64,000 nt of DNA from Asticcacaulis excentricus. GTDB lineage: Bacteria > Pseudomonadota > Alphaproteobacteria > Caulobacterales > Caulobacteraceae. Under the pieces are notes generated by a model that did not search any database, was not told the DNA's origin, and was given only the letters and a program-made list of their open reading frames with translations. Positions 33,916 through 41,817 of this stretch are shown here, piece by piece. Positions within the stretch are counted from its first letter, which is position 1. Each line of letters begins with the position of its first letter. The stretch spans positions 271,001 to 335,000 of the forward strand of contig NZ_AP018828.1 in NCBI RefSeq assembly GCF_003966695.1, written 5' to 3'. A program made the position numbers and the translations under genes.

Positions 33916-35223
33916 ATGTCAATCTTGATTATAGATTTTACGGTCCGGAATTTCAGATCGATCGCAGAAGAGCAGGTTTTCTCGCTACATGCGGAAAAGG
34001 TGGGGAAATACCATCTGGATAATGTTGCTTATCCAGATGATAAGACGGCTGTTTTGAAGGTCGGTGCGATCTACGGTCCGAATGCAAGTGGCAAGTCGAA
34101 TCTGCTTCTTGCAATGGTTGGGTTGTGTTGGTTGGTCGATCAGAGCGCCGAGCTTAAGGAGGGAGAAGTGATTCCTCCATATGAGCCATATGCGTTGGAC
34201 GCTGATCGTAAGTCTTCGCCTATAGAGTTCGAAATTGAATTCGTCGCAAGTGATAAGGTGCGATACAGATATTCGATTTCATATAATGCATTTGAGATTA
34301 TTTCAGAGTCACTGGACTCATTCTTAGGTCGTTCTCGTTCGAATCTTTTTACGAGAAAAAAAGGCGATACTTGGGAAACTATGTACCTTGGGAGCAACTT
34401 AAGGGGCAAGGTGCGTCGTATTCCCTTTTTTAAAAATAATAGCTATGTTGCAAAAGCGGGTCGAACCGCAGGTGCTCCAGAATCTTTACGGGCTGTTTTT
34501 AAATATTTCGATGATCTTATGTATATAGGGACCGAAGTCTCTGGTACGTTTACGCCTGTCTTCCTCCAAGAAGAAGAAAACATACACACGGTATCTCGTA
34601 TATTATCCGCCATAGACACTGGCGTGACTGGCATAACTTGCGAAGAGCAAGAGGTTCAAAACGCTAGTATTTTTGACAGTTTGCCAAAAAAAATACGGGA
34701 TAGGCTGCTTGAGGAGGCTAAGCTAAAGTTCACGTTCTGGCACAAATCGGATCAGGGCGATCCATTCCCTATGGATTTTAAGTATGAAAGTTCGGGGACA
34801 AAGAAACTGTTCCATTTCATACCGATAGTAATTTTTACCATCGCTAGGGGCGGTGTTCTCATAGTCGATGAGTTGGAAGCCAGTTTGCATCCTCACATAG
34901 CAGCTTTGTTTGTGAAGATATTTAATGACCCGGACGTAAATGCAACAAATGCACAGTTAATATTCACAACGCACAACACCGGATTGCTCGATTCTCAGGT
35001 TATGAGGCGAGATCAGATTTGGTTCGTGAGAAAGGACGCTGGATCTTCCACGTTTTATTGTCTTGATGAATTTGACAAAAAAATCGTCACTCCTCAATCT
35101 CCGATCGACGAGTGGTACGACGAGGGCAGATTTGGTGCCGTTCCGAAAATCAATTATGGGGCCGTTGCGGACCAACTGGCGAGCGCTATTTACGAAGCGG
35201 TGGATGAACATGCCGAAGCCTAG
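33916..35223 (+). CDS. AAA ATPase of AbiL/RloA type (defence ATPase)
   Basis: 435 residues. The start MSILIIDFTVRNFRSIAEEQ is typical of OLD/SMC-like AAA15 ATPases. Walker A is in GAIYGPNASGKSNLLLAM (about 51-68), the signature-like KYESSGTKKLFHFIPIV is in the C-terminal half, Walker B is in GGVLIVDELEASLHPHI, and the switch His in LIFTTHNTGLLD. Together with the overlapping RloB gene this is the composition of AbiL-type and RloA/RloB cassettes, which act in abortive phage resistance. The ATG at 33916 is chosen; a TTG at 33901 is possible. Codon use is AT-rich compared with the chromosome. Confidence 0.85.
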   Translation: MSILIIDFTVRNFRSIAEEQVFSLHAEKVGKYHLDNVAYPDDKTAVLKVGAIYGPNASGKSNLLLAMVGLCWLVDQSAELKEGEVIPPYEPYALDADRKSSPIEFEIEFVASDKVRYRYSISYNAFEIISESLDSFLGRSRSNLFTRKKGDTWETMYLGSNLRGKVRRIPFFKNNSYVAKAGRTAGAPESLRAVFKYFDDLMYIGTEVSGTFTPVFLQEEENIHTVSRILSAIDTGVTGITCEEQEVQNASIFDSLPKKIRDRLLEEAKLKFTFWHKSDQGDPFPMDFKYESSGTKKLFHFIPIVIFTIARGGVLIVDELEASLHPHIAALFVKIFNDPDVNATNAQLIFTTHNTGLLDSQVMRRDQIWFVRKDAGSSTFYCLDEFDKKIVTPQSPIDEWYDEGRFGAVPKINYGAVADQLASAIYEAVDEHAEA

Positions 35224-35851
35224 GCGAAAAGAAGAAAAGCCGCTTTCTAGGATTTTGAGAATTTACTGCGAGGGGGAAAAAACGGAGCCGCAGTATATAC
35301 AAGGGTATATTGATCACATCGACCCTCCGGGAATGAGGCGTGTCTTTTCAATTATGAAGACTAGAAAAAACACGCCCCTTTCGCTGGTAAAAGAAGTTGT
35401 CGCCCACAAAAAAAGAAATCAGGTAAATGATGAATACTGGGTGGTTTATGATCGTGAGAGTACGGCAAAGATTTCCGAATCAGAGCACGCTAAGGCATTT
35501 AACCTTGCCACCCAAAATGATGTAAAAGTGGCTCTTTCAAGTGTTTGCTTTGAATACTGGCTAATACTCCACTTCGAGAGCAGTGGTCGTTCATACACAT
35601 GTTATGATGACTTAATTCAAAAAAGCTGCTTGGCAAAGTCATTTGAGAAAAATTTTGGAAAGAAATACGATAAAGCGGGGCACTCCATATACAGATTACT
35701 TAAAGACAGGGTCGGCGATGCAAAAGAGCGAGCAGTTGCCCAAAATAAAATTGTAATTGGTGCAGCTGAACCGGGTCGCTCTTATCCCTTTCAGTTAAAT
35801 CCATTTACTGGAATGCCTGATTTGATGGATGCAATAGATAAATTCAAATAA
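35210..35851 (+). CDS. rloB: RloB-family protein, partner of the upstream ATPase
   Basis: 213 residues. The N-terminus RILRIYCEGEKTEPQYIQGY carries the RloB signature EGEKTEP-x-Y; YWVVYDRES and SSVCFEYWLILHFES are the other conserved blocks. The family's biochemical activity is not established to my knowledge; by analogy with other ATPase-effector pairs it may be the nuclease-like effector. Its ATG lies inside the end of the ATPase gene (14-base overlap), so the two are translated together. The first half of the DNA upstream in this frame (from 35063) is only shadow of the ATPase gene. AT-rich. Confidence 0.85.
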   Translation: MPKPRRKEEKPLSRILRIYCEGEKTEPQYIQGYIDHIDPPGMRRVFSIMKTRKNTPLSLVKEVVAHKKRNQVNDEYWVVYDRESTAKISESEHAKAFNLATQNDVKVALSSVCFEYWLILHFESSGRSYTCYDDLIQKSCLAKSFEKNFGKKYDKAGHSIYRLLKDRVGDAKERAVAQNKIVIGAAEPGRSYPFQLNPFTGMPDLMDAIDKFK

Positions 35852-35880
35852 ATTTCCATTCATTCATAATTAAATTAATA

Positions 35881-36828
35881 TCATGGTTTGATTTTTTGAA
35901 TAATTAATTTTAAAAGATTTACTTTTTCGAATAAAAAATTTAGCTCATGAAAGCTAATGTCGTATTCATTAGAGTAACGTGCTTCTACATAGGCGCGTTG
36001 CAATTTTGCGAAAGATCTGCGCGAAACTTTGTCATCTGGCCAAACCACTCTTATGTTATCGTCTAGCCCCTCAGCCTGCGACCTAAGAAATGTTAGACGA
36101 TGTGATTTCGGGCTATATAAAGAAAGTGTAAGCAGCACGCAGTGGTATAGTGCTTCAGTTGCTTGATGTAGGTTGAACGCGGCCAACTTGGCGTCTGGCA
36201 TATCTAGGTAAAACTGGGCACCGGCCTGAAATTTAATTGCCCGATCCATCCACTGCTCGTAGTACGCACTTGCCTCAGCCTTGATCTCTTCCGGCGTCAG
36301 CGCCTTTGGCTTGGCGAGTGGATGGCCCTCAGCCTCGTACAGCATGACCCCATCCTTGACGATGTCCGAGAAGAAGGGGCGTCCACGGGCGAGCTGATCG
36401 TTCACGTCGGCAAGGCTGTGAACGATGAAGCTCACCGGCGTCTTGAGGTCATGGGTCAGGGTGTATTCCCGTACAAACCGGTCGTCTGCCGCGCTCCAGT
36501 ATTCCTGCAGGTCGGTAAATTCCTGGCTGTTGACCACCACCAGAAGATCGTAGTCCGAGCGATAGCCGGACAGACGGTCTTCCACCCAGTCCCCTCGCGC
36601 ATATGAGCCGAACAGGATGATTTTGAGGATGCGTCCGCCCTTGCGCTTTTCGGACAGTTTCGTCTGTGTCGCCGCCTCGAAGCTGTCGAACAGCACCTTC
36701 ACCACGTGCTCAAGCTCGCGGCGTTTGGTGTCTGGCAGATGATCAAGGGCGTCAGGCAGCATGTCGGGTTCCGGTAGCGTCTTTCTATCTATAAGTGTCG
36801 CTGACTCGCCCTGCAATGCCATGTCCAC
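35881..36828 (-). CDS. Fused nucleotidyltransferase-HEPN protein
   Basis: 315 residues. An N-terminal minimal nucleotidyltransferase (about 35-170) has IILFGSYARGDWVEDRLSGY and SDYDLLVVVN, the GSxxRGDxxxxSDxDLLV pattern. A C-terminal HEPN domain (about 200-310) has FNLHQATEALYHCVLLTL and KSHRLTFLRSQAEGLD. Separate MNT and HEPN proteins form toxin-antitoxin pairs in which the MNT AMPylates the HEPN ribonuclease; the fusion may be self-regulating. A GTG at 36828 or ATG at 36822 may be the start. The 3' part is AT-rich, the 5' part GC-rich, so it may be a mosaic. Convergent with the RloB gene. Confidence 0.82.
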   Translation of the reverse strand: MDMALQGESATLIDRKTLPEPDMLPDALDHLPDTKRRELEHVVKVLFDSFEAATQTKLSEKRKGGRILKIILFGSYARGDWVEDRLSGYRSDYDLLVVVNSQEFTDLQEYWSAADDRFVREYTLTHDLKTPVSFIVHSLADVNDQLARGRPFFSDIVKDGVMLYEAEGHPLAKPKALTPEEIKAEASAYYEQWMDRAIKFQAGAQFYLDMPDAKLAAFNLHQATEALYHCVLLTLSLYSPKSHRLTFLRSQAEGLDDNIRVVWPDDKVSRRSFAKLQRAYVEARYSNEYDISFHELNFLFEKVNLLKLIIQKIKP

Positions 36829-36982
36829 GGATCAATTACGGATAGTTTTCAGCATTTGGCTGCGTTGACGTTCTATCCACAATCGTCCGCCTCTGACGAA
36901 TAAGGCGCTTTCTGGTGTTTCTGCCCCCTCGTTAACCGTGCCTAAAAAGCGTTTGTTAGACGTATGGTTGTATTTTCGCCGC

Positions 36983-37291
36983 ATGTCAGGTTATCGAGAC
37001 TATCCCAAATATCGTGGCGACCAAAGTTACCGCCCTCGTCGTCGGGCGCGACGGTTTTGGGATTCTGATGAGCCTGCCCGTCTTTTGATGGCGCTGGTGT
37101 TCTTGGGTTTCCTCGCCTACCTGAACTATCCACGGCTGGTCCGTCTCGTTGAGAACAAGCCGGTCTATTACGCGGACTGTTCCCATGCACGCGCGGCTGG
37201 CGCGCCTACGCCAATCTACAGATGGGAACCCGGATACCGTCCGGAGATGGATGGTGACGATGATGGGGCGGCCTGTGAGCCTTGGCGTTAG
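36983..37291 (+). CDS. Excalibur-domain small membrane-anchored protein
   Basis: 102 residues. A basic N-terminus (YRPRRRARRFWDSDEPARL) leads into one membrane segment (LLMALVFLGFLAYLNYPRL) and then an Excalibur calcium-binding domain: YYADCSHARAAGAPTPIYR with the final MDGDDDGAACEPW, matching the DxDxDGxxCE loop. Excalibur domains occur at the surface of bacteria, often with nucleases; function here unknown. The ATG at 36983 is preferred over a GTG at 36938, but neither has a clear ribosome-binding site. It lies just upstream of the candidate oriT and the relaxase. Confidence 0.65.
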   Translation: MSGYRDYPKYRGDQSYRPRRRARRFWDSDEPARLLMALVFLGFLAYLNYPRLVRLVENKPVYYADCSHARAAGAPTPIYRWEPGYRPEMDGDDDGAACEPWR

Positions 37292-37470
37292 CCCGGATCA
37301 GCCGAACTTGCCGTCATTTCTGCGCCGTCGTCTTTTTCCTCAGAAATCGTCTGTTTTCGTGCGCTTTTTTGAGGGTTTGGGGTTGAGAGCAAGATTAAAG
37401 AAGTAGAGCCTTATGCGCCTCATGGGCGGCATAAGTCTCTGTCTGCACGTCGTTTTTCGTGAGGCTGTTT

Positions 37471-37508
37471 TAGCGCCATTTGAGATTTCGTAGCGCCATT
37501 GTGGCGCT
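37471..37508 (+). other. Candidate origin of transfer region
   Basis: Two direct repeats TAGCGCCATT (37471 and 37491, exactly 20 bases apart), the second running into a perfect hairpin AGCGCCA-TTG-TGGCGCT (37492-37508). It sits in the 280-base non-coding stretch just before the relaxase gene, where oriT sites usually lie. The exact nick site cannot be named from sequence. Confidence 0.45.
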
Positions 37509-37571
37509 CTTGAATCCGCCGGGACAAATCCAATCCTTTGAGAGGGAATGGGGCTTCACCGGAGGCGGATC

Positions 37572-39632
37572 ATGGACCGCGAAGACGGGTTTGAACTGAG
37601 ACCGGGCCGTATAGGCCGCGACGGCAAGGCCGTGTCTCTGGGCCGGGACTTTCGCAATCGGGTGATCAAGGCCGCCAACCTCGCGCGGGGTGGTCGTGCG
37701 GTGTCCGGGAAGCCGTCCGGCTTCACCGGCGAGCGCATCGGACGCGGTAGCGGTGCCGGTGCGGTTCTGGCCTCGCGTGCCGGTGCGGCTGTGGGTGCGA
37801 AGGATGGCGGCTTTGGCCGCCGCCGCGTCATGGTCAAAGCGCGGATCGTCAAGCTGGCCGGTAAGGGACGCGGTGCGGCTATAGCCCATATGCGCTATGT
37901 CCAGCGCGATGGCGTGACCCGTTCGGGGGAGCGCGGCGAGCTTTATGATGGCCGGTCTGATGTGGCCGATGGCAAGGCCTTTCTGGAGCGCTCAGAGGGC
38001 GACCGGCATCAGTTCCGGTTTATCGTCTCGCCGGAAGACGGACAGCAGTATGACGACCTGCGCAACGTCACCCGCCGTCTGATGACCCAGATGGAAACCG
38101 ATCTGGGGACGCAACTGGACTGGGTCGCCGTGGATCACTTCAACACCGGCCACCCGCACACCCACATCCTGATCCGGGGGAAGGACGATCACGGCAAGGA
38201 CCTGATCATCGCGCGGAACTACATCACCGAAGGCGTCAGGGAACGCGCCGCCGAGATTGTGGGTTTTGACCTTGGCCCCAGAACCGCGCTGGAGGTGTCG
38301 CTGTCCCTCCAGCACGAGATGACCGCCAACCGCTACACCACGATTGACCGCTGGATTGAGGACAGCCGGGACGCCGAGGGCCGAGTGCGCGCCATCGACC
38401 CAAGCCCTGAACGCCAGTCCCTGATTACGGGTCGTCTGAGGCATCTGGAGACGCTGGAACTGGCCACACCCGAAAAGGGCGGCCTGTGGCAGGTCAGCGA
38501 GGATTTTGAAGCCGCCTTGCGCCAGCTCGGGCGGCGCGGCGACATCATCAACAGCCTGCGTCACAACCTGGCCCTCGGTGCGGACGGTCGTATGGTCGAG
38601 ACGCTGCGCATCCACGACGCCGGCTACGGCATGGGGCAGGATGCCGAGGCCCATCGTGCGGCGTCTCTTTCCCATACCGAGCCTATGCCGCCGATCATCG
38701 GGCGCGTGGCACACCGTGGTCTGTACGATGAACTGGAAGACCGCCACCTGCTGGTTATCGACGGTGTGGACGGTCACACCCATGTGGTCGAGATCGGCAA
38801 GGGCGAGACGGCCCCGCAGGTGCCGACCGACGCCATTGTGCGCCTGACACCCAAGGTCGCCCAGTTGCGCAGCGTGGATCATACCATAGCCGAGGTTGCC
38901 GCCGCCAATGTCGGCTACTATTCCGTAGAGCGTCATCTCAGGCACGACCGCAACTCCACCCAACGCTTTGCCGAAACCCATGTGCGCCGTATCGAAGCCG
39001 TGCGGCGCGCTATGGGCGGCATTACATGGGAAGACGACTACAGTTTCAGGGTCGGTCAGACCTACCGGGACACGGCACTGGCCTATGAGCAGCAGAAGGT
39101 CAGCCAGAACCCGGTCAATATAGAGGTCCTGTCCCCTGAACCCCTGCGCAGCCTTGAGCGGCGGGACGCATGGACATGGCTGGATAAGGAACTCACCGCA
39201 CCGGAACCGACGCCGCTTGCGGACACCGGGTTCGGGAAACAGGTCAAGGGCGCAATCTACCACCGGGTACTGTGGATGAGCGAACAGGGGCTGATCAGGT
39301 ACGAAGAGGGCAAGGCCTATTATCCGCGCAATCTCGAACAGCAGATGGCGGCGCGCGAGCTGAAGGCCGAGGGCCAGCGACTATCGCAGGCACTGGGCAA
39401 GACCTATGTGCAGATGCGCCCGTGGGTGGAATACAGCGGCACCCTGAAAGACAAGGTCACGCTGAACGGCGGCCAGTACGCGGTTGTAGAACGCGCGAAG
39501 GACTTCGCCCTTGTCCCGTGGCGTGACGTGCTGGAGCGGCAACGCGGGAAAGAGATCACTGGCATGATGCACGAGAACCGCAGCATCGAATGGTCGTTCG
39601 GCAGGGACAGGGGGATCGGCATCGGGTTCTAG
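37572..39632 (+). CDS. VirD2-like relaxase (DUF3363 type)
   Basis: 686 residues. A basic Gly/Arg-rich N-terminus precedes the relaxase domain (about 90-260): GKGRGAAIAHMRYVQRDGVT, HQFRFIVSPEDGQQY and DHFNTGHPHTHILIRGKDDH, the last giving the metal-binding histidines of a HUH enzyme. The remainder matches DUF3363, including TPKVAQLRSVDHTIAEVAA and WVEYSGTLKDKVTLNGGQYA. It should nick oriT and lead the strand during mobilization. The ATG at 37572 is preceded by GGAGGCG. No type IV secretion genes accompany it. GC content is high, unlike the defence genes upstream, so it belongs to the original island backbone. Confidence 0.85.
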   Translation: MDREDGFELRPGRIGRDGKAVSLGRDFRNRVIKAANLARGGRAVSGKPSGFTGERIGRGSGAGAVLASRAGAAVGAKDGGFGRRRVMVKARIVKLAGKGRGAAIAHMRYVQRDGVTRSGERGELYDGRSDVADGKAFLERSEGDRHQFRFIVSPEDGQQYDDLRNVTRRLMTQMETDLGTQLDWVAVDHFNTGHPHTHILIRGKDDHGKDLIIARNYITEGVRERAAEIVGFDLGPRTALEVSLSLQHEMTANRYTTIDRWIEDSRDAEGRVRAIDPSPERQSLITGRLRHLETLELATPEKGGLWQVSEDFEAALRQLGRRGDIINSLRHNLALGADGRMVETLRIHDAGYGMGQDAEAHRAASLSHTEPMPPIIGRVAHRGLYDELEDRHLLVIDGVDGHTHVVEIGKGETAPQVPTDAIVRLTPKVAQLRSVDHTIAEVAAANVGYYSVERHLRHDRNSTQRFAETHVRRIEAVRRAMGGITWEDDYSFRVGQTYRDTALAYEQQKVSQNPVNIEVLSPEPLRSLERRDAWTWLDKELTAPEPTPLADTGFGKQVKGAIYHRVLWMSEQGLIRYEEGKAYYPRNLEQQMAARELKAEGQRLSQALGKTYVQMRPWVEYSGTLKDKVTLNGGQYAVVERAKDFALVPWRDVLERQRGKEITGMMHENRSIEWSFGRDRGIGIGF

Positions 39633-39758
39633 CCCGCCAGTAGGGATAACGGCAGGACGCGCTTCCATGCCCACCAATTGCAAATCATCCCACTATCGAT
39701 TTTAGAGGCACGTTTTCTGGGGCAGCTTTATAACTCCCTTGAAGATTGGAGGGAGCTA

Positions 39759-40307
39759 ATGAGAGATATTGAGGGAATCGAGCAGGTTTTGGAAGCCTTG
39801 AAGCCGCACTGGGCGGAAATCGAGCAAGACTTTGATACGGCTAATGCTCGTTTTTTAGAGTTGGCAGCTGGCGATCATGAGCCCGTGGGCAAAGTGCTCA
39901 AGGCACATCTTTTGGTTGAACATCATCTAAATGAGTTTCTGCCATCGTTCTTCGGGTTTGGAGAGTTTCATGAACTTCGCCTCTCGTTTGCGCAAAAAGC
40001 TCGAATGTTACCGACGGTAGGGTCGAGCGCAGCCTTTGTGCGGCCTGGTATTCTTCAGTTAAATAAAATAAGAAACAAATTCGGCCACCAACTCAATTAC
40101 CAGATAGAGTTTCCGGAAATACAAGCGATCTTGGACATCTTGTCGATCGCGAGAGAGGGGCATCAATTCGATACGCCAATTGATGCGATTGAAGCGTTTA
40201 CGCCGGTGGCATGTGCCTTTCTTCAGGTGCCTCCAAAGCATTTACAAGACGCATTTGTAAACGCATTCAAAAACATACGTGCGGCCCACCAAGCGGACTT
40301 CGATTAG
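39759..40307 (+). CDS. HEPN-like protein of unknown function
   Basis: 182 residues, all helical. LKAHLLVEHHLNEFLPSFFG, LSFAQKARML and especially LNKIRNKFGHQLNYQ are visible; the RNKFGH gives the R-x4-H motif of HEPN RNases. It resembles MtlR/DUF4145-like helical proteins. A strong ribosome-binding site (GGAGGGAG) in front of the ATG at 39759 decides this start over a TTG at 39678. It lies 126 bases after the relaxase and has lower GC than that gene, so it was probably added later. A toxin or defence role is inference. Confidence 0.65.
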   Translation: MRDIEGIEQVLEALKPHWAEIEQDFDTANARFLELAAGDHEPVGKVLKAHLLVEHHLNEFLPSFFGFGEFHELRLSFAQKARMLPTVGSSAAFVRPGILQLNKIRNKFGHQLNYQIEFPEIQAILDILSIAREGHQFDTPIDAIEAFTPVACAFLQVPPKHLQDAFVNAFKNIRAAHQADFD

Positions 40308-40568
40308 AGTCTTCGATTGATTGCATGTTATGGATGGTAGCCCCCAAGTCCAGCCCCGGATCACGCTGGAGAGCACTACCAACCGTCCGACTGTGTGCAG
40401 AATGCGGCAAAACGGCATCTGCGGACGGCAATGGAGCTATGAGACCAACACCTCAGCGATGGCATCATGGCGCTTACTCTGTGGAGGAGACGCGCCCTGA
40501 TGCCCGGCACCGCAAGCCCGCCGGTTGTCCACGCCGATCCCCCTGAACACCAGCGGACGGACAGGCCC

Positions 40569-41009
40569 ATGAAACCCCGGCACCACCTCTACCTAGACGA
40601 CGAGCTGACAAACGAACTTGAGGCTCTGGCCAGCAAGCCCGGCGCGTCGAAGTCGTCCATCGTGGCCGATGCGCTGCGTTCCTATTTCCGTCATCGCGCC
40701 GGTAACGCAGAGGCGAAGGCCCTGAGCCAGCGGCTTGATCGGATAGCGCAGAAGCAGGACCGCCAAGCGCGCGACATCGAGGTCGTACTGGAAGCCATTG
40801 CGCAGTTTGCGAACTTCTATTTTGCCTTCACCGGCAGCGTGCCGAACCCTGACGAGGCCTCTGTCAAACGCGGCAAAAATCGTTTCGAATATTATACCAA
40901 ACATGTCGGCAAGGTTCTGGCCGTAGGCACGTCGTTCGGATTGCAGGTGGAAGAGATCGTGGAGGCCCACCAGAGCGATAATGCCACGTCAGACGGAGAG
41001 GACCGCTGA
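40569..41009 (+). CDS. Ribbon-helix-helix (CopG-like) protein
   Basis: 146 residues. The N-terminus MKPRHHLYLDDELTNELEAL continues with SKSSIVADALRSYFRHRAG, a ribbon-helix-helix DNA-binding fold. The middle is a coiled coil (LSQRLDRIAQKQDRQARDIE) and the end is acidic. Proteins like this accompany DUF3363 relaxases on mobile elements of Alphaproteobacteria and may be relaxosome accessory proteins or autoregulators. An alternative ATG at 40500 follows a GGAGGAG; I chose 40569 because the fold begins there. The next gene starts 1 base after the stop. Confidence 0.75.
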   Translation: MKPRHHLYLDDELTNELEALASKPGASKSSIVADALRSYFRHRAGNAEAKALSQRLDRIAQKQDRQARDIEVVLEAIAQFANFYFAFTGSVPNPDEASVKRGKNRFEYYTKHVGKVLAVGTSFGLQVEEIVEAHQSDNATSDGEDR

Positions 41010-41010
41010 G

Positions 41011-41319
41011 ATGACCAGCCCCGCGCAAAATGAACCGCAGAAACTCGCCTACCGCATTGACGAAGCCGTCAAGGCCACCGGACTGGGGCGGTCATTCCTG
41101 TACGAGCGCATGGCCGATGGTTCGCTCAAGTCCGTGAAGATCGGCGGGCGCAGGTTGATTATGCGCGATGATCTTTTGCGGTTTCTAAGCGGAGACAACA
41201 CGGTCAGAGGTGAGGTCGAGGCCCGCTATGTAAAGCCAAAGTTTGTGCCAAAGCCCAAATCACCGAGCCGGTCGGGCGTCCTCCCGTTTGGCCAGCTTGA
41301 ACTCCCGTGGCGGCGGTAG
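41011..41319 (+). CDS. Excisionase-like helix-turn-helix protein
   Basis: 102 residues. KLAYRIDEAVKATGLGRSFL followed by YERMADGSLKSVKIGGRRLI is a MerR-like winged helix of the AlpA/excisionase type (HTH_17). The C-terminal tail is basic and Pro-rich (PKFVPKPKSPSRSGVLPFG). It probably binds attachment-site DNA and directs excision by the integrase. AGAGGACC is upstream; the start follows 1 base after the preceding stop codon, so the two are coupled. Last gene of the island before the right attachment site. Confidence 0.8.
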   Translation: MTSPAQNEPQKLAYRIDEAVKATGLGRSFLYERMADGSLKSVKIGGRRLIMRDDLLRFLSGDNTVRGEVEARYVKPKFVPKPKSPSRSGVLPFGQLELPWRR

Positions 41320-41480
41320 GCTATAAGTAGAGCTAACACTGCACACCGAAATGCGAGAATCGCGAACGTCCCACTACGCTGGAGGCTATAGCCGCGAGTG
41401 CCCAACCGTATCTGTGTTGCAGAGACAGCACATCGACATTCAAAAGCGTCCAAAGACATCCACGGAAATCCACGCAAACC

Positions 41481-41501
41481 GCTGGGGTGAATGCTGGGGT
41501 T
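41481..41501 (+). promoter_or_regulatory. Candidate integrase arm-type binding sites, right end
   Basis: GCTGGGGT occurs at 41481 and 41493, with the same 12-base spacing and same orientation as the left-end pair at 26457-26477. It is 55 bases from the right att core. It lies in a 236-base non-coding stretch between the excisionase-like gene and the tRNA. Confidence 0.6.
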
Positions 41502-41555
41502 GGGTTGGCGGAAACTGCGCCAATGCCAGTAAATTCAATGATTTGCGGGGGAGGG

Positions 41556-41570
41556 TGGCGGACAGAGAGG
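41556..41570 (+). repeat. Right attachment site core (att direct repeat in tRNA 3' end)
   Basis: TGGCGGACAGAGAGG, identical to 26323-26337. Read on the minus strand it is the final 15 bases of tRNA-Ser, comprising part of the T-arm stem, acceptor strand, discriminator and CCA. Confidence 0.85.
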
Positions 41571-41645
41571 GATTCGAACCCTCGATAGAGTTGCCCCTAT
41601 ACACGCGTTCCAGGCGTGCGCCTTCAACCACTCGGCCACCTGTCC
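41556..41645 (-). tRNA. tRNA-Ser (anticodon GGA)
   Basis: A 90-base cloverleaf on the minus strand. The acceptor GGACAGG pairs with TCTGTCC (one G-T), the D-arm is TGGCCGAGTGGTTGAAGGCG, the anticodon stem-loop is CACGC-CTGGAAC-GCGTG with anticodon GGA, and a class II long variable arm precedes the T-arm GAGGGTTCGAATCCCTC. Discriminator G and an encoded CCA complete it. The long variable arm and GGA anticodon identify serine (UCC/UCU codons). The gene is intact although its 3' end is the integration site of the island. Confidence 0.95.
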
Positions 41646-41691
41646 ATCACTGGCAAGACCGGGCTATGCCGCAGGTCTTGGGAAGGCGGCG

Positions 41692-41719
41692 GTTATAACC
41701 GTCCACCGATAAATCGCAA
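41692..41719 (-). promoter_or_regulatory. Candidate sigma-70 promoter of tRNA-Ser
   Basis: On the minus strand TTGCGA (-35) and TATAAC (-10) are separated by 16 bases, about 47 bases before the tRNA 5' end. Confidence 0.4.
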
Positions 41720-41817
41720 GCCCCTAACTGGCCTCTGGCGCTATCTTTTTTACACCCTATATGTCCGGCATAGGTCTATATTGGGGATAAATCCCCCTGC
41801 ATACTCAGGAGCCGCGC

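Larger units (their letters stand above)
26323..41570. mobile_element. 15.2-kb integrative mobilizable genomic island in tRNA-Ser(GGA)
   Basis: The island is bounded by a 15-bp direct repeat, TGGCGGACAGAGAGG, at 26323-26337 and again at the 3' end of an intact tRNA-Ser gene (41556-41570). Inside are a tyrosine integrase near the left end, an IS, a relaxase with candidate oriT, ribbon-helix-helix and excisionase-like genes at the right end, and defence-like cargo between. Several gene fragments show past recombination. No conjugative pilus genes are present, so transfer would need a helper. Base composition is clearly lower in GC through about 29-36 kb than in the flanking chromosome. Confidence 0.85.

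Noticed and set aside
35063..35209. Extension of the RloB gene back to 35063
   Set aside because: This part is the shadow of the ATPase gene in another frame; the RloB homology begins just after the ATG at 35210.
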